NCBI GenBank assembly: GCA_938039975.1
Contig: CALHTM010000002.1
Location: forward strand, 1-64,000
Source: an uncultured Candidatus Saccharibacteria bacterium
GTDB lineage: Bacteria > Patescibacteriota > Saccharimonadia > Saccharimonadales > Saccharimonadaceae
Direction of reading: 5' to 3'
DNA length: 64,000 bases
The notes beneath the pieces are model-generated. The model saw only the letters and a list, made by a program, of their open reading frames with translations. It was not told the DNA's origin and did no database searches. Below are positions 1-10,600 of this stretch, in pieces. Positions within the stretch are counted from its first letter, which is position 1. Each line of letters starts with the position of its first letter. A program made the position numbers and the translations under genes.

Positions 1-60
<60 letters not shown>

Positions 61-186
61 AGATGCTTCATTTGAAGCGTCTACTCAAAAATAGACTGAC
101 GATGATAATTGCACAATCAAATTGTTAAATTACTTAACCTGACTGCTAAGATGCAATTTGTAAGTTTACCTCTCGCAACCAGACTG
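61..186 (-). other. Pre-16S leader with processing hairpin
   Basis: This is the transcribed spacer between the rRNA promoter and mature 16S. A near-perfect 9-bp inverted repeat (62-70 with 73-81) sits right against the 16S 5' end and could form part of a precursor processing structure. The rest is AT-rich with no open reading frame. I see no clear boxA. Confidence 0.5.
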
Positions 187-192
187 TTCACT

Positions 193-221
193 ATTGTAGC
201 GCTCTAACCTAATCAAGTCAA
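193..221 (-). promoter_or_regulatory. rRNA operon promoter
   Basis: On the minus strand: -35 TTGACT (216-221), a 17-bp spacer and -10 TACAAT (193-198), a near-consensus housekeeping promoter. Transcription should start near 186. It begins just after the stop codon of the PAP2-like gene, with no visible terminator in between. Confidence 0.85.
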
Positions 222-231
222 CACCCTATCG

Positions 232-663
232 CTAGTTTTTTGTAGCTAAAAATACAACGATACCCGCTAGTAAGCCAATTACAGCACCGACTACCACCTC
301 CAAAGGGGTATGTCCCTTAGCGCTACGCGGCTTCGATACATCAAATTTCGAGATATCAATAACTTGCTTGATAGCCTCGCCCTGCTCGCCAACAGATCGC
401 CGTACCATCAATGCGTCGTACATCACAATCGCTGCTAGAGCTAATGCCAAACCAAACAAACCACTGCCGACTCCGTCTTTCAAACCGATAATCGATACTA
501 GCGACATCATCGTAGCACTATGAGCGCTTGGCATATTTCCCGATATGTACAGATGATCAAACACTTTCAAGGTACGCATCTTAATAGCAGCAACGACATA
601 CTTACCGCACTGCGCCATAGCCCAACCGACAGCAAAAGCTATTATATAAGGAGATACTACCAT
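232..663 (-). CDS. Divergent PAP2 family membrane protein (DUF212, YuiD-like)
   Basis: A 143-residue integral membrane protein of the divergent PAP2 / acid phosphatase-haloperoxidase-related family (DUF212). The family signature is visible: an N-terminal helix, then SGNMPSAHSA (about residues 41-50) with the PAP2-like Pro-Ser-x-His core, a VRRSVGEQGEAIKQV stretch, and a GHTPLEVVVGAVIG motif near the C-terminus. It lies 3 nt after gyrA and is probably the last gene of the gyrBA transcript. The substrate is unknown; a lipid phosphatase role is inferred only from the fold. Confidence 0.85.
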   Translation of the reverse strand: MVVSPYIIAFAVGWAMAQCGKYVVAAIKMRTLKVFDHLYISGNMPSAHSATMMSLVSIIGLKDGVGSGLFGLALALAAIVMYDALMVRRSVGEQGEAIKQVIDISKFDVSKPRSAKGHTPLEVVVGAVIGLLAGIVVFLATKN

Positions 664-666
664 CCG

Positions 667-3219
667 CTATTTTTCTCCTTCGTCTGTATCACGTATAATC
701 CCCATTGACGAAACTGTATCTCCGTCATTAATACGCATCACTCGAACACCCTGAGTAGTACGGCCAAGCGCTGGAATATCGTCAAGCGACACCCGGATAG
801 TCTGTCCATTTTGACTAATCATAATTGCCTCAATCGCATCCTTCTCAAGCGTTTGAACAGCAACTATCGGACCAGTTTTTGCCGTAACAACAGCAGCCTT
901 CACGCCGACGCCGCCGCGGCGGTGACTCGGGAAATTAGCTACCTTGGTTACTTTGCCGAACCCGTTTGCGCTCATCACTAGCAATTTTTGATCAGCTGAA
1001 GTTACAATATCCATACCTACAACACTATCGTCCGTTCGTAGTCGCACACCACGCACACCGCGAGCAGCACGTCCCATCGGACGGCACTCCTCCTCGCTAA
1101 AGCGAACCGCTTGTCCAGCTGAAGTCGAGATAATCACATCGTTCTTGCCAGTAGTTTGCTTGATCCAACGCAACTCATCGCCTTCATCCAAATTAATAGC
1201 AATTAAACCATTGGTGCGAATATTTGAATAGTCAGCAATCGCTGTCTTCTTGACTGTACCCTTGGTCGTCGCCATAAATAGATAGCCTTCATCAACATTT
1301 ACATCTTTAGCTAGATTGATAATTGAAGTAATTTTTTCCTCTGGCTGCAGCTGCAATAAATTGACCGCCGCTACGCCCTTCGCCGCTAAGCTAGCTGCCG
1401 GCACCTCGTAGGCCTTCAGACGAAACACTCTACCCCTGTTCGTGAAAAACAACAGCCAATCATGTGTTCCAGCTGGTACTAGCTGATCAATAACGTCTTC
1501 TTCTTTAGTGGTCATACCGCGTTTACCCTTGCCGCCGCGGTTTTGACGGCGATAATCGCTGGCCAAGGTGCGTTTGATGTAATTTTCCGTTGTCAACAGT
1601 ACAACAGTATCCTCTTCTGGAATTAGTTCTTCATCGCTAAACTTACCGACTTCGGTGTTGATAATTTTACTACAACGGTCATCGCCATATTTATCTTTAA
1701 TTTCTAGTAATTCCTCTTTGATGATGCGAAGGATTTCGTTTTCGTCAGCCAAAACTTTTTCAAAATACGCAATCTTTTTCATTAACTCAGCTAGCTCATT
1801 CTCGATAGCTTCGCGTTCTAGACCCGTCAGTCGGCGCAATTGCATTGCCAGAATCGCCTTGGCCTGGATAACGCTCAGCGAGAACTTTTCGATGAGCGCC
1901 TTTTCGGCTTCATCTTGCGTCTTGCTAGCCCGGATGATTCTAATTACCTCGTCGATATTGTCCAGTGCAATTTTGTAACCTTCCAGAATATGCGCTCGCT
2001 CCTTAGCCTTGCGTAGCTCGTACTCTGTGCGGCGGCGTACCACTTGGCGGCGATGTTTGATAAACTCATTCAGAATATCATGCAAACCCAAAACGCGCGG
2101 CTGCAGACGTGTCGCATCGTCAGCACTCGGCACCAAAGCTAGCATATTGTAATGGAAGTTAGTCTGTAACGCCGTCAATTTGTATAATTGGTTAAGTACT
2201 TTCTTCGGATAAGAGTCTTTTTTGAGCTCAATAACTACTCGCACATTACCGCGAGCCGACTCATCGCGCAAAGCGCTAATCGCCGTAATCTTTTTCTCGT
2301 GCACCAAATCGGCAATTTTTTCGATAAGCGTTGCTTTATTCACGCCATAAGGCATCTCAGAAACTATAATTTGATGACGGCCGCGTTTGGTTTCTTCAAT
2401 GTTTGCCACCGCCCGTATCGTCACGCTGCCGCGGCCGGTCGCATAAGCTTGGCGCATCGGCGCGCCGCCATAAACCACCGCGCCAGTTGGGAAATCTGGC
2501 CCCTTGATACACTTCATAAGGTCATCAAGCGTTGCTTCCGGATTATCAATCAGCGTAACCGTTGCATCAACCACCTCGCCTAGATTATGCGTCGGAATAT
2601 TAGTTGCCATACCAACAGCAATACCAACTTGCCCATTCAACAGTAAATTCGGCAATTTAGCAGGCAAAACAATCGGTTCTTGGCGCGTAGAGTCATATGT
2701 ATCGCGAAAATCAACCGTCTCTTTATCAATATCTGCCAAAAGCGACTCTGATACCCGAGTCATCTTTGCTTCGGTATAACGCATAGCTGCCGGCGGGTCG
2801 CCGTCCATTGAACCAAAGTTACCTTGGCCTTGAACTAGCGGATAGCGCTCCACCCAATCTTGAGCCATACGCACCATCGCATCATAAATCGAACTATCGC
2901 CGTGTGGATGATACTTACCCATCACTTCACCGACAATCTGCGCACTTTTCACAGTCTTAGCCGTCGGCCCGATACCCATTTTGTCCATTACGTACACAAT
3001 ACGGCGATGAACTGGCTTCATACCATCGCGTACATCCGGTAAAGCACGGTCAACGATGACCGACATTGAATACCGGATAAAGCTATCCTCCATAACATCT
3101 TCTACTGTTCGAATTTCGACAGACTTTGAATGGCTGACGTCGTTAGTCTGCTCGATAATCTCGCCTTCGACTGGTTTTTTTGACTCTGGTTTCATATTCC
3201 TATCCTTATTCTCGTCCAT
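667..3219 (-). CDS. gyrA: DNA gyrase subunit A
   Basis: The 850-residue breakage-reunion subunit of DNA gyrase, which cuts and rejoins DNA while GyrB supplies ATPase activity. The catalytic Tyr is in AAMRYTEAKMT (about residue 147), within a type IIA topoisomerase core. A C-terminal beta-pinwheel contains a GyrA box read as QNRGGKG, one residue off the usual QRRGGKG. That box argues for gyrase over topoisomerase IV. The start codon directly follows the gyrB stop, so the two are translationally coupled. The N-terminal 35 residues are a charged extension. Confidence 0.97.
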   Translation of the reverse strand: MDENKDRNMKPESKKPVEGEIIEQTNDVSHSKSVEIRTVEDVMEDSFIRYSMSVIVDRALPDVRDGMKPVHRRIVYVMDKMGIGPTAKTVKSAQIVGEVMGKYHPHGDSSIYDAMVRMAQDWVERYPLVQGQGNFGSMDGDPPAAMRYTEAKMTRVSESLLADIDKETVDFRDTYDSTRQEPIVLPAKLPNLLLNGQVGIAVGMATNIPTHNLGEVVDATVTLIDNPEATLDDLMKCIKGPDFPTGAVVYGGAPMRQAYATGRGSVTIRAVANIEETKRGRHQIIVSEMPYGVNKATLIEKIADLVHEKKITAISALRDESARGNVRVVIELKKDSYPKKVLNQLYKLTALQTNFHYNMLALVPSADDATRLQPRVLGLHDILNEFIKHRRQVVRRRTEYELRKAKERAHILEGYKIALDNIDEVIRIIRASKTQDEAEKALIEKFSLSVIQAKAILAMQLRRLTGLEREAIENELAELMKKIAYFEKVLADENEILRIIKEELLEIKDKYGDDRCSKIINTEVGKFSDEELIPEEDTVVLLTTENYIKRTLASDYRRQNRGGKGKRGMTTKEEDVIDQLVPAGTHDWLLFFTNRGRVFRLKAYEVPAASLAAKGVAAVNLLQLQPEEKITSIINLAKDVNVDEGYLFMATTKGTVKKTAIADYSNIRTNGLIAINLDEGDELRWIKQTTGKNDVIISTSAGQAVRFSEEECRPMGRAARGVRGVRLRTDDSVVGMDIVTSADQKLLVMSANGFGKVTKVANFPSHRRGGVGVKAAVVTAKTGPIVAVQTLEKDAIEAIMISQNGQTIRVSLDDIPALGRTTQGVRVMRINDGDTVSSMGIIRDTDEGEK

Positions 3220-5208
3220 TTACACATCTAGCTCATCAAGACTGACTTTATTAGCATTAGCTTGAATAAAATTCTTGCGCACTTCGACATCATCGCCCAT
3301 TAACTTCGTAAAGATAGCATCAGCGCGCTCAGCATCCTCGAGTTTAACCTGTACCAGCACTCGATTTTCCGGGTTCATAGTCGTTTCCCAGAGTTGACTA
3401 GCATCCATTTCACCGAGACCCTTATAGCGTTGTAAGGACGACTCGCTCAGGCCAGCTTGTTTTGCCCGCGAATCGTTTAAATCAATCTGAACACCTTTCT
3501 CTTTGCGTGCCGCAATTAGCTCATCGTACCGCGCTTCAAGCGCCTCCTCATTATATAAATATTCTTGTTTGCTTTGGGATAATTTCAGCTTAAACAGTGG
3601 CGGTTTAGCTAGATATATGTGCCCGCCTTCCACAACTGGCCGCATATAGCGGAAGAAAAACGTCATCAGTAGCGTCGCGATGTGGCTACCATCAACATCG
3701 GCATCGGTCATGATGATAATCCTGTGATAGCGTAGTCCGCGAATATCAAAAGCATCGCCAATACCTACGCCTACCCCTTTGATCAAGCTCAAGATTTCTC
3801 GATTAGCATACATTTTGTCTAAGCGAGCCCGCTCGGTATTGAGCACCTTACCACGCAGAGGCAAAATCGCCTGCGTACGGCTATCACGGCCAGTTTTTGC
3901 TGAACCGCCAGCCGAATCTCCCTCAACTATATACAATTCGCATTCCGACGGATCTTTACTAGAACAATCAGCTAATTTGCCGGGCAAGCTAGCGCCGTCA
4001 AGCGCCCCTTTGCGAATTACATTATCCCGCGCTGCCCGCGCTGCCTTGCGCGCTCGTGCCGCCAACAAAGCTTTATTGATAATTTTTTTAGCAATAGCTG
4101 GATTTTCCTCTAGATAGTATGCGAAATATTCGTTCATTACTTGCTCGACATAGCGACGCACCTCTGGATTACCTAGTTTATTTTTAGTCTGGCCCTCAAA
4201 CTGCGGATCTGGCAATTTTACCAATATCACCGCCGTCAGGCCCTCGCGGATATCATCACCAGTCAAGTTATCTTCTTTTTCTTTGAGCAAGTTATTTTTA
4301 CGAGCATAATCATTGATCACCCTGGTAAGCGCTGACCTAAATCCAACCAAATGTGTACCGCCATCCGGTGTCAAAACGTTATTTGCAAACGGTTTAACGG
4401 TTTCGATGTAGGAATCGTTGTATTGTACTGCTATTTCAACAACCGAATCGCTGACTTGCTTATCGACATAGAATATCTCATCGCCAAGCACATCTTTACC
4501 CTTATTCAAATTCTTGACATAGCTCTTGATACCACCCTCGAAGTAGAACGCCTGGCGCTCGCGAGTACGCTCATCATAAACAGAGGTATAAACACCTTTA
4601 GTTAGATATGCCTGATGGCGTAAATAATTTACCACCCATTTATAATCAAATTTAATTGTCTCCTTAAAGATTTCAGCATCTGGATAGAACGTGATACAGG
4701 TGCCATCTGGCCGATCGGTTTTTCCTATTTTCTTGAGCGGTGCCACAGTTTTACCGCGAGAAAATTCGATACGATATAGCATACCGCCCCTAACAACTTC
4801 AGCAATCAGCTTAGTAGATAGAGCGTTAACCACACTAGAACCAACACCATGCAAACCGCTTGACACCTTGTAGCCGCCGCCGCCGAATTTGCCGCCAGCA
4901 TGCAGAACAGTCAGGACTGTCTCAAGCGTACTAATGCCAGTCTTAGGGTGCTTATCTACTGGAATACCACGACCATTATCAATTACTGTCACGCCGCCGT
5001 CCGCTAACAATCTCACATCAACTCGCGACCCATAACCAGCTATAGCTTCGTCTACCGAGTTGTCGGCGATTTCTTTAATTAAATGGTGTATACCATCATA
5101 TCCCGTGCTACCAATATACATTCCTGGACGTTTGCGTACTGGCTCGAGACCCTCAAGAACTTGGATCTGCGAACTATCATACGAACCATCATTTTTTTGT
5201 TTACTCAT
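3220..5208 (-). CDS. gyrB: DNA gyrase subunit B
   Basis: The 662-residue ATPase subunit of gyrase. It has a GHKL ATP-binding domain (DNSVDEAIAGYG, DNGRGIPVD, GLHGVGSSVVNAL), a transducer domain, and a TOPRIM domain with EGDSAGGSAK, PLRGKVLNTERA and the metal-binding DADVDGSH. The short insert-free C-terminus is typical of Gram-positive-like GyrB. The start is supported by a GGGAG Shine-Dalgarno about 10 nt upstream and a promoter at 5260-5289. First gene of the gyrB-gyrA-PAP2 unit. Confidence 0.97.
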   Translation of the reverse strand: MSKQKNDGSYDSSQIQVLEGLEPVRKRPGMYIGSTGYDGIHHLIKEIADNSVDEAIAGYGSRVDVRLLADGGVTVIDNGRGIPVDKHPKTGISTLETVLTVLHAGGKFGGGGYKVSSGLHGVGSSVVNALSTKLIAEVVRGGMLYRIEFSRGKTVAPLKKIGKTDRPDGTCITFYPDAEIFKETIKFDYKWVVNYLRHQAYLTKGVYTSVYDERTRERQAFYFEGGIKSYVKNLNKGKDVLGDEIFYVDKQVSDSVVEIAVQYNDSYIETVKPFANNVLTPDGGTHLVGFRSALTRVINDYARKNNLLKEKEDNLTGDDIREGLTAVILVKLPDPQFEGQTKNKLGNPEVRRYVEQVMNEYFAYYLEENPAIAKKIINKALLAARARKAARAARDNVIRKGALDGASLPGKLADCSSKDPSECELYIVEGDSAGGSAKTGRDSRTQAILPLRGKVLNTERARLDKMYANREILSLIKGVGVGIGDAFDIRGLRYHRIIIMTDADVDGSHIATLLMTFFFRYMRPVVEGGHIYLAKPPLFKLKLSQSKQEYLYNEEALEARYDELIAARKEKGVQIDLNDSRAKQAGLSESSLQRYKGLGEMDASQLWETTMNPENRVLVQVKLEDAERADAIFTKLMGDDVEVRKNFIQANANKVSLDELDV

Positions 5209-5259
5209 AACGAAATCACTCCCTATTTACAGTCGCTCAGCTTGTCTATTAATACCTAC

Positions 5260-5289
5260 ATTATACCATAAAAAAAATTGTTCATTCAA
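5260..5289 (-). promoter_or_regulatory. gyrB promoter
   Basis: Minus strand: -35 TTGAAT (5284-5289), 18-bp spacer, -10 TATAAT (5260-5265). The 45-nt leader carries a normal Shine-Dalgarno. It is divergent from and closely spaced with the promoter of the surface protein gene. Confidence 0.75.
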
Positions 5290-5293
5290 GGTA

Positions 5294-5323
5294 TTGCTGC
5301 GGTTGCCATAAGTATGATATTAT
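5294..5323 (+). promoter_or_regulatory. Promoter of the LPHTG surface protein gene
   Basis: Plus strand: -35 TTGCTG (5294-5299), 18-bp spacer, -10 TATTAT (5318-5323). It is back to back with the gyrB promoter (its -35 lies 5 bp away). The leader ends in an AAAGG Shine-Dalgarno before the start at 5371. Confidence 0.55.
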
Positions 5324-5370
5324 AAAAGAGAGGAAAATATATCTCAAAATAACACAAAAAGGTAAGCAAA

Positions 5371-7029
5371 ATGTTTAGAAAGCTAGTATCAAATCTCGCC
5401 TTTAGCCCCGCATTAGTCGGACAATTAGGTTTTTATGCAAAACGGTTACGCAAAGAAGAATCGGTGCGCAAATTAGGACTTATTTTTACAGCTTTTGCAC
5501 TCGTTGTACAGTTTTTTGCCGTATTTCAAGCACCAGAGCCAGCTACCGCTGCCGACGCTACTGATATGGTTTATGGCGGCGTATGGAGTAAGCAAGCCTT
5601 GCTAAGCACCTATGACAGCAACGTCAACAATATCCGCGACCTCTACGATGCCGTCGGCATTTCTCGCAGCGATATTGACCAAGCTGGTAATAATTTGGAG
5701 TATCACAGAAGCAACGAAGGCTTATATTCTTGGGGTATGAAACCTGTATTCGGTGCAAGCCAAGGTGAAGGCGGCTACACCGTAAAAACTGGCGGTGGTA
5801 CGCGAACGTTTTATTACAGACCGCAGCGGCTTTGGGGTAATTCAGGCGCTTATTCAGCCTACGTAGCTCGTTCATCAAAGACAGGAATGTGGTTCGGAAT
5901 TATGCGCAGCTGCGGTAACCTAATTACACTAACCGTCCCGCCAGCTCCCGCTTGCCCTCCTGGACAATCAGGGACCTATCCAAATTGCTACACTCCGATG
6001 TGTACTGTCCCCGGCAAGACTAACCTGCCCGCGAACGACCCGAGGTGCAAAGCTGACCCTGTCGCAGTGTGTTCGTCGCTAGCGATCGTTAACAACAAGA
6101 ATACTTACCAATACACCGCCTCCGGCAACACCAGCAATGGCGCTTCAATTACCGGTTATAGATTTGTTGTCTATCGGGATGGTAAACAATTAAAAACCAT
6201 CGAAAGCAAGACTCGAACTGTCACCGACAAAGAAACTGCAGCTGGTAAATATACAGTTAAAGCTATCTTGAAAACATCTCTAGGCGACCGTACCAGTGAT
6301 AGCTGTACCAAAGAATTTCAAATTGTAGAGCCAGCCAAGTGTCCGCAAAATCCTGCTTTGCTTGCCACAGACCCTAACTGTCAACCATGCCCAGGCGACA
6401 CAACTTTGTGGATAAAAGATGCTAAGTGTAAAGAAGATATCATTCAAACAAAAACCGCCCAAAACACCTCGCAAGGCAATGTCGACGCTTCGACAACTAC
6501 CGCCAAGGCGTCCGATCAAATTATTTACAAAATTACTGTGACCAACAAAGGATTGAAAGCTACCGATTACACCATCACCGAGAATCTCGCCGACGTCCTC
6601 CAATATGCTTCGCTAGAAAACAAAGGAGGAGCTACCTTAACCAAGGACACCTCTGGCAGCCAAGACACAGAAACTCTATTGGTATGGCCAAAAGTCACGC
6701 TAAAGCCTGGTGAAACTCAAACTCGCGTATTCAGCGTGAAGCTCCAAAGCACGATCTCACCAAAAGCCACTGGCACCGGCAACCCTAATTCATACGATTG
6801 CAAGATGACCAATACTTTCGGCAATTCCGTAACCATTAATGTAGACTGTCCGGCACAAAAGCAAGCAATTGAACAAACTGTTGCTCAACTTCCACACACC
6901 GGACCTGGCGAAAACATGCTATTTGCTGGAATCACCTTCGCTGTTGTCGCATTCTTCTACGCACGATCGCGTCAGCTGAAAAAGGAAGTCCGCTTAATCC
7001 GTCGAGATTTTAACTCAGGTACTATATAA
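5371..7029 (+). CDS. Cell-wall-anchored surface protein with DUF11-like domain and LPHTG sortase motif
   Basis: A 552-residue secreted protein. A basic N-terminus and hydrophobic stretch (about residues 35-55, ending APEPATAADA) form a long signal sequence. Residues 60-190 are an unrecognised globular domain. They are followed by two short Cys-Pro-rich segments (about 195-230 and 325-355) around an Ig-like region, then a DUF11-like beta domain (about 370-490, TVTNKGLKATDYTITENLADVL). The C-terminus is a classical sorting signal: LPHTG at 507-511, a hydrophobic helix (516-533) and a basic tail. It is likely attached to the wall or held by its helix on the surface, perhaps contacting the host bacterium; that role is inference. 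AAAGG Shine-Dalgarno. Confidence 0.8.
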   Translation: MFRKLVSNLAFSPALVGQLGFYAKRLRKEESVRKLGLIFTAFALVVQFFAVFQAPEPATAADATDMVYGGVWSKQALLSTYDSNVNNIRDLYDAVGISRSDIDQAGNNLEYHRSNEGLYSWGMKPVFGASQGEGGYTVKTGGGTRTFYYRPQRLWGNSGAYSAYVARSSKTGMWFGIMRSCGNLITLTVPPAPACPPGQSGTYPNCYTPMCTVPGKTNLPANDPRCKADPVAVCSSLAIVNNKNTYQYTASGNTSNGASITGYRFVVYRDGKQLKTIESKTRTVTDKETAAGKYTVKAILKTSLGDRTSDSCTKEFQIVEPAKCPQNPALLATDPNCQPCPGDTTLWIKDAKCKEDIIQTKTAQNTSQGNVDASTTTAKASDQIIYKITVTNKGLKATDYTITENLADVLQYASLENKGGATLTKDTSGSQDTETLLVWPKVTLKPGETQTRVFSVKLQSTISPKATGTGNPNSYDCKMTNTFGNSVTINVDCPAQKQAIEQTVAQLPHTGPGENMLFAGITFAVVAFFYARSRQLKKEVRLIRRDFNSGTI

Positions 7030-7068
7030 ACTATAAGATTATATAAAACAAAGATGAGGTAGCTATCA

Positions 7069-7662
7069 ATGAATAATGAAAAAATACCATCACTTAGCGA
7101 TAAGCATGAAAAGCGGTACACTAGCTCTGAAGTAATCCATCGGAAAACTCAAGAGAATATTAACGCTAAAAATAAAACAGAGAGAGAAGCTAGCTCTGAA
7201 GCCTCTCAGGAACAGCTGAAAAAAGCACGCCATGAAGCCTTAAACCAAGCTAGAGAAATTGCCCAAGAACGTAAAGAAAACAAAATAAAAACCAATGAAG
7301 TCAGTCCAGAGAAGAAACGCCGCGGCCCTACCTCTAAACAAGAGCGCAAAGCCGCCTTCGACAAGACTATGACCGAGATTCAATCTGAAATGTCACCTGC
7401 TAGCAGAACTTTCAGCAAAGTTATTCATAACCCCGCCGTCGAGAAGAGCAGCGAAGTTATTGGTAATACTGTAGCACGTCCTAATGCCATATTATCAGGG
7501 TCAGCTGCAGCTTTTATCCTTACAGCTGGTATATATTTAGTCGCTAAGCACTTCGGATATTCGCTATCTGGCACAGAGACCATTGCCACCTTTGTCTTAG
7601 GGTGGGTTATCGGCTTGATTTACGATTACATTCGCGTTCTAATATTCGGTAAATCCAAGTAG
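7069..7662 (+). CDS. Hypothetical charged protein with two C-terminal membrane helices
   Basis: A 197-residue protein of unknown function. Residues 1-130 are very rich in Lys, Glu, Arg and Gln and predicted helical, probably a cytoplasmic coiled coil. Two hydrophobic helices follow (about 143-162 and 172-191), with a short lysine end. A GAGG Shine-Dalgarno precedes the start. It lies 39 nt after the LPHTG surface protein, on the same strand without a terminator, so both are probably co-transcribed. It ends only 10 nt before the convergent DNA-transfer ATPase gene. Confidence 0.65.
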   Translation: MNNEKIPSLSDKHEKRYTSSEVIHRKTQENINAKNKTEREASSEASQEQLKKARHEALNQAREIAQERKENKIKTNEVSPEKKRRGPTSKQERKAAFDKTMTEIQSEMSPASRTFSKVIHNPAVEKSSEVIGNTVARPNAILSGSAAAFILTAGIYLVAKHFGYSLSGTETIATFVLGWVIGLIYDYIRVLIFGKSK

Positions 7663-7672
7663 CTTTTGCCAA

Positions 7673-10600
7673 CTAACGTAATTTTATCGAAACTTCGCCG
7701 CTATTGTCGCTGTCGCGCATATTTAGAGTATTACTAGCAGGCTGTTGTGGTGTCGAAATCGGACCATTATCTGCAATTGGCTCTGTCGGCAAATTAACAC
7801 TTTGCGTGACAGAATTAACATTAGGAGACTCACCAACTTTCGGCGGTACAGTAACTGCTGGCGGTACTGCACCAAGCTGTGACTGTGTCAAATTTATTGG
7901 ATTATTTCGAGACGGCTGCTGCGGAATCTGTTGTAGCTGCGACTGAGCTGGCAAGGTACTGCTAGAAGCACGAGAATAAGCGTCAGTATAATCTTGAGAT
8001 TGAGCGGGTCCAGCAGCCGCCACATTGCCAGTCGAAGACATCGGCGGTTTAGCATTAGCTGGTAGCGGCGAAGATACTGGACGCGGCGTAGTGCTATTTC
8101 TACCGGTTACTTGCTTGCGTTTCGCTAACCATTCATCCAAAAAAGATGAACTACTACTCGGTGCTATTTTATTAGGAGTGTTAGCAGCGGCTCCAGCAGT
8201 ATTTTTCAACTGTTTATTATTTCCAGAAGATTGATTCATGCTAGTACGCGCCGCTATCTCACGCTCAACCTGAGCCCGCGGATGTCCGTATTTTGCAGCC
8301 GACAGTCTGCGCAAAGCATCGCCCAACTGAGCATTTTGGTGGCCCATCGGGGGAATCCATGCCATACTAAACGGCGCAGACGGCACACCTTCAATCTGGG
8401 CGACACAGACAGATTCAAAGTTTGGCAATTTCGTCAAATCTTCTGCATCAAATACTGGTGTATAGCGCTTAACCATAATTTCTGCGTCGGTTATACCAAT
8501 CCGGCCAGTGATAGTTGTACCAACGTTACCGAGAATAGCCTCGCGTAGTTCTTCCTTCAACTGCGTCATGAACTGGTTAGCTAATACCAAACTCAATCGA
8601 TACTTGCGAGCCTCGCTCAAAATAGTCTCGAAGCTATCAGTCGCAAAGTTCTGAAACTCATCAACATACAGCGTAAAATCTTTGCGCTCATCCTCTGGAA
8701 TCTTGGCCCGTGCCATCGCTGCAGCCTGAAACTTCATCACAAAGACAATACCAAGCAATTTAGAATTAAGATCGCCTAATTTACCTTTCGATAAGTTCAC
8801 CAGCAAAATCTTGTTATTATTCATAATGTCTTGAAAATCAAAGCCGCTTTTTGTCTGGCCAATAATATTACGCATGGCATCATTGCTAATGAACGGGCCA
8901 AATTTAGCAATAACCCAGCTGATGACCTCGCCTGCCTCGCTTGATCGCTGCGATGCCGGGAACTCCTTTGTCCAAAAATCTAACACCTGCTGGTCGGTAA
9001 CGTATTTCAGCTTGTTATTTCTGAAACTATCATCAACCAAGAGCTTCGGTATATCGACAAAAGTACCGCCCGCCGGATCACTCATTAATAACAGCGCGCA
9101 GTTGCGGAATATATGCTCCAACCGCGGACCAACGATACCAGTATGTCCTGGGTCATACAAACCATAAAGCATGCCGATAGCCTCTTGTACCAAAAAGTCT
9201 TTTTGGTCTGGGTGGTCAAACTCAAACATATTTAGACCAATCGGATTGTCCATATCGCTTGGGTTGAAATAAATAATGTCTTCAACGCGCTCCTTTGGCA
9301 CCTTTTCTAGCAAATGCTCCGCAAGGTCCCCGTGCGGATCAACCAAGGCAAAACCCCGCCCATCCAGCATATCTTGGTAGGCTAGATTTTCCTGCAAAAC
9401 TGATTTACCAACACCCGTCTGTCCAATAATATGTATATGGCGGCGGCGGTCTTTATCACTTAATCTAATTGGCTTCTTAACACCGCGAAATTCGTTGTAC
9501 CCTAACAGCAAACCAGTCTCCATCACCTGCGTCGGTCCATCGACTTGCTTGCTCATCTGGCGCTTGACTTGCGAGCTTGGAATACTATTCTGATCCGGCA
9601 AATGAAAAATCGTCGCCAGCTCTACGCTATTTAATATATTCTTATTAACCTGCTGCGGGAAGAAACGAAAAATATAAGACGAAGTTAGTTCTTCGATGTT
9701 TTTTGCTAACGTGAATTTAAATCCGTTAAACGTCGGCGAGTCAAATAATGCAAATGCTGCAACAATGTTTTTCAATATTACCTGAGAACGGGCTGCTGTA
9801 TTAGACGAAACAACAGCCCGTATCAGTACCTCGTACCCCGGATAACGGGTTTTTTCTTGGATAGCATCAACGGTCGCCTGCTCAACGGAGTTAAGCGGCT
9901 TTTTATCCTCTGGCTTTTTGTCATCGCTCTCTGGCGGCTTCCATAGAGACTCCATAATTTCGCTCGGCGAGAAGAACACCGAAAGTCCGGTCTTTTTTTT
10001 GTCTTTGTCTTCTATGATTTTTTCAGAGACAGAAACTGCCGACTTGGCCCATCGCTCATTAGCTGGACGAATTAATATTTGGATACCTATACCATCTTCG
10101 CGAGTCGCTGCTGATAAAGCATTCAGCAATGCGCGCGATGCATCACGTTTAGATTCCATGTATGTTGCAATAGGATAAGCAAAGTTCTTCCTCAAAGTAA
10201 ACTCGCCACCAATCGTACCGCTCATCTTACCGACCTTGCTAAAAACAGTATGCTCCGACACCTCTTCTAGCCGAGCCGATGGGTAGGCTGCTGCAATTGC
10301 CTGGCGAACTACCTCGGTGAGCACTGTAGGTACAACAGCATAGTAGAACACCAAGCCATCGCGAGCCACTATTTCAAACGACAAATGCCTCTGCCCATAA
10401 ATCTTACTCTTAAAACCTTTAGTGGCAGTACTGGATATAATATTGTACATAACCTGAGCTTGCGACAACACTTCTTCCGTCAAATCTCGTTTATCACGTC
10501 CGTCGCTAACAATATCATCGCTAGCTGGCGGTAGATGAATTAATATCGGCACCATCTTAAGCCCGCGCTCATAGTTCTTCGCCTCACGAAGAGTATTACG

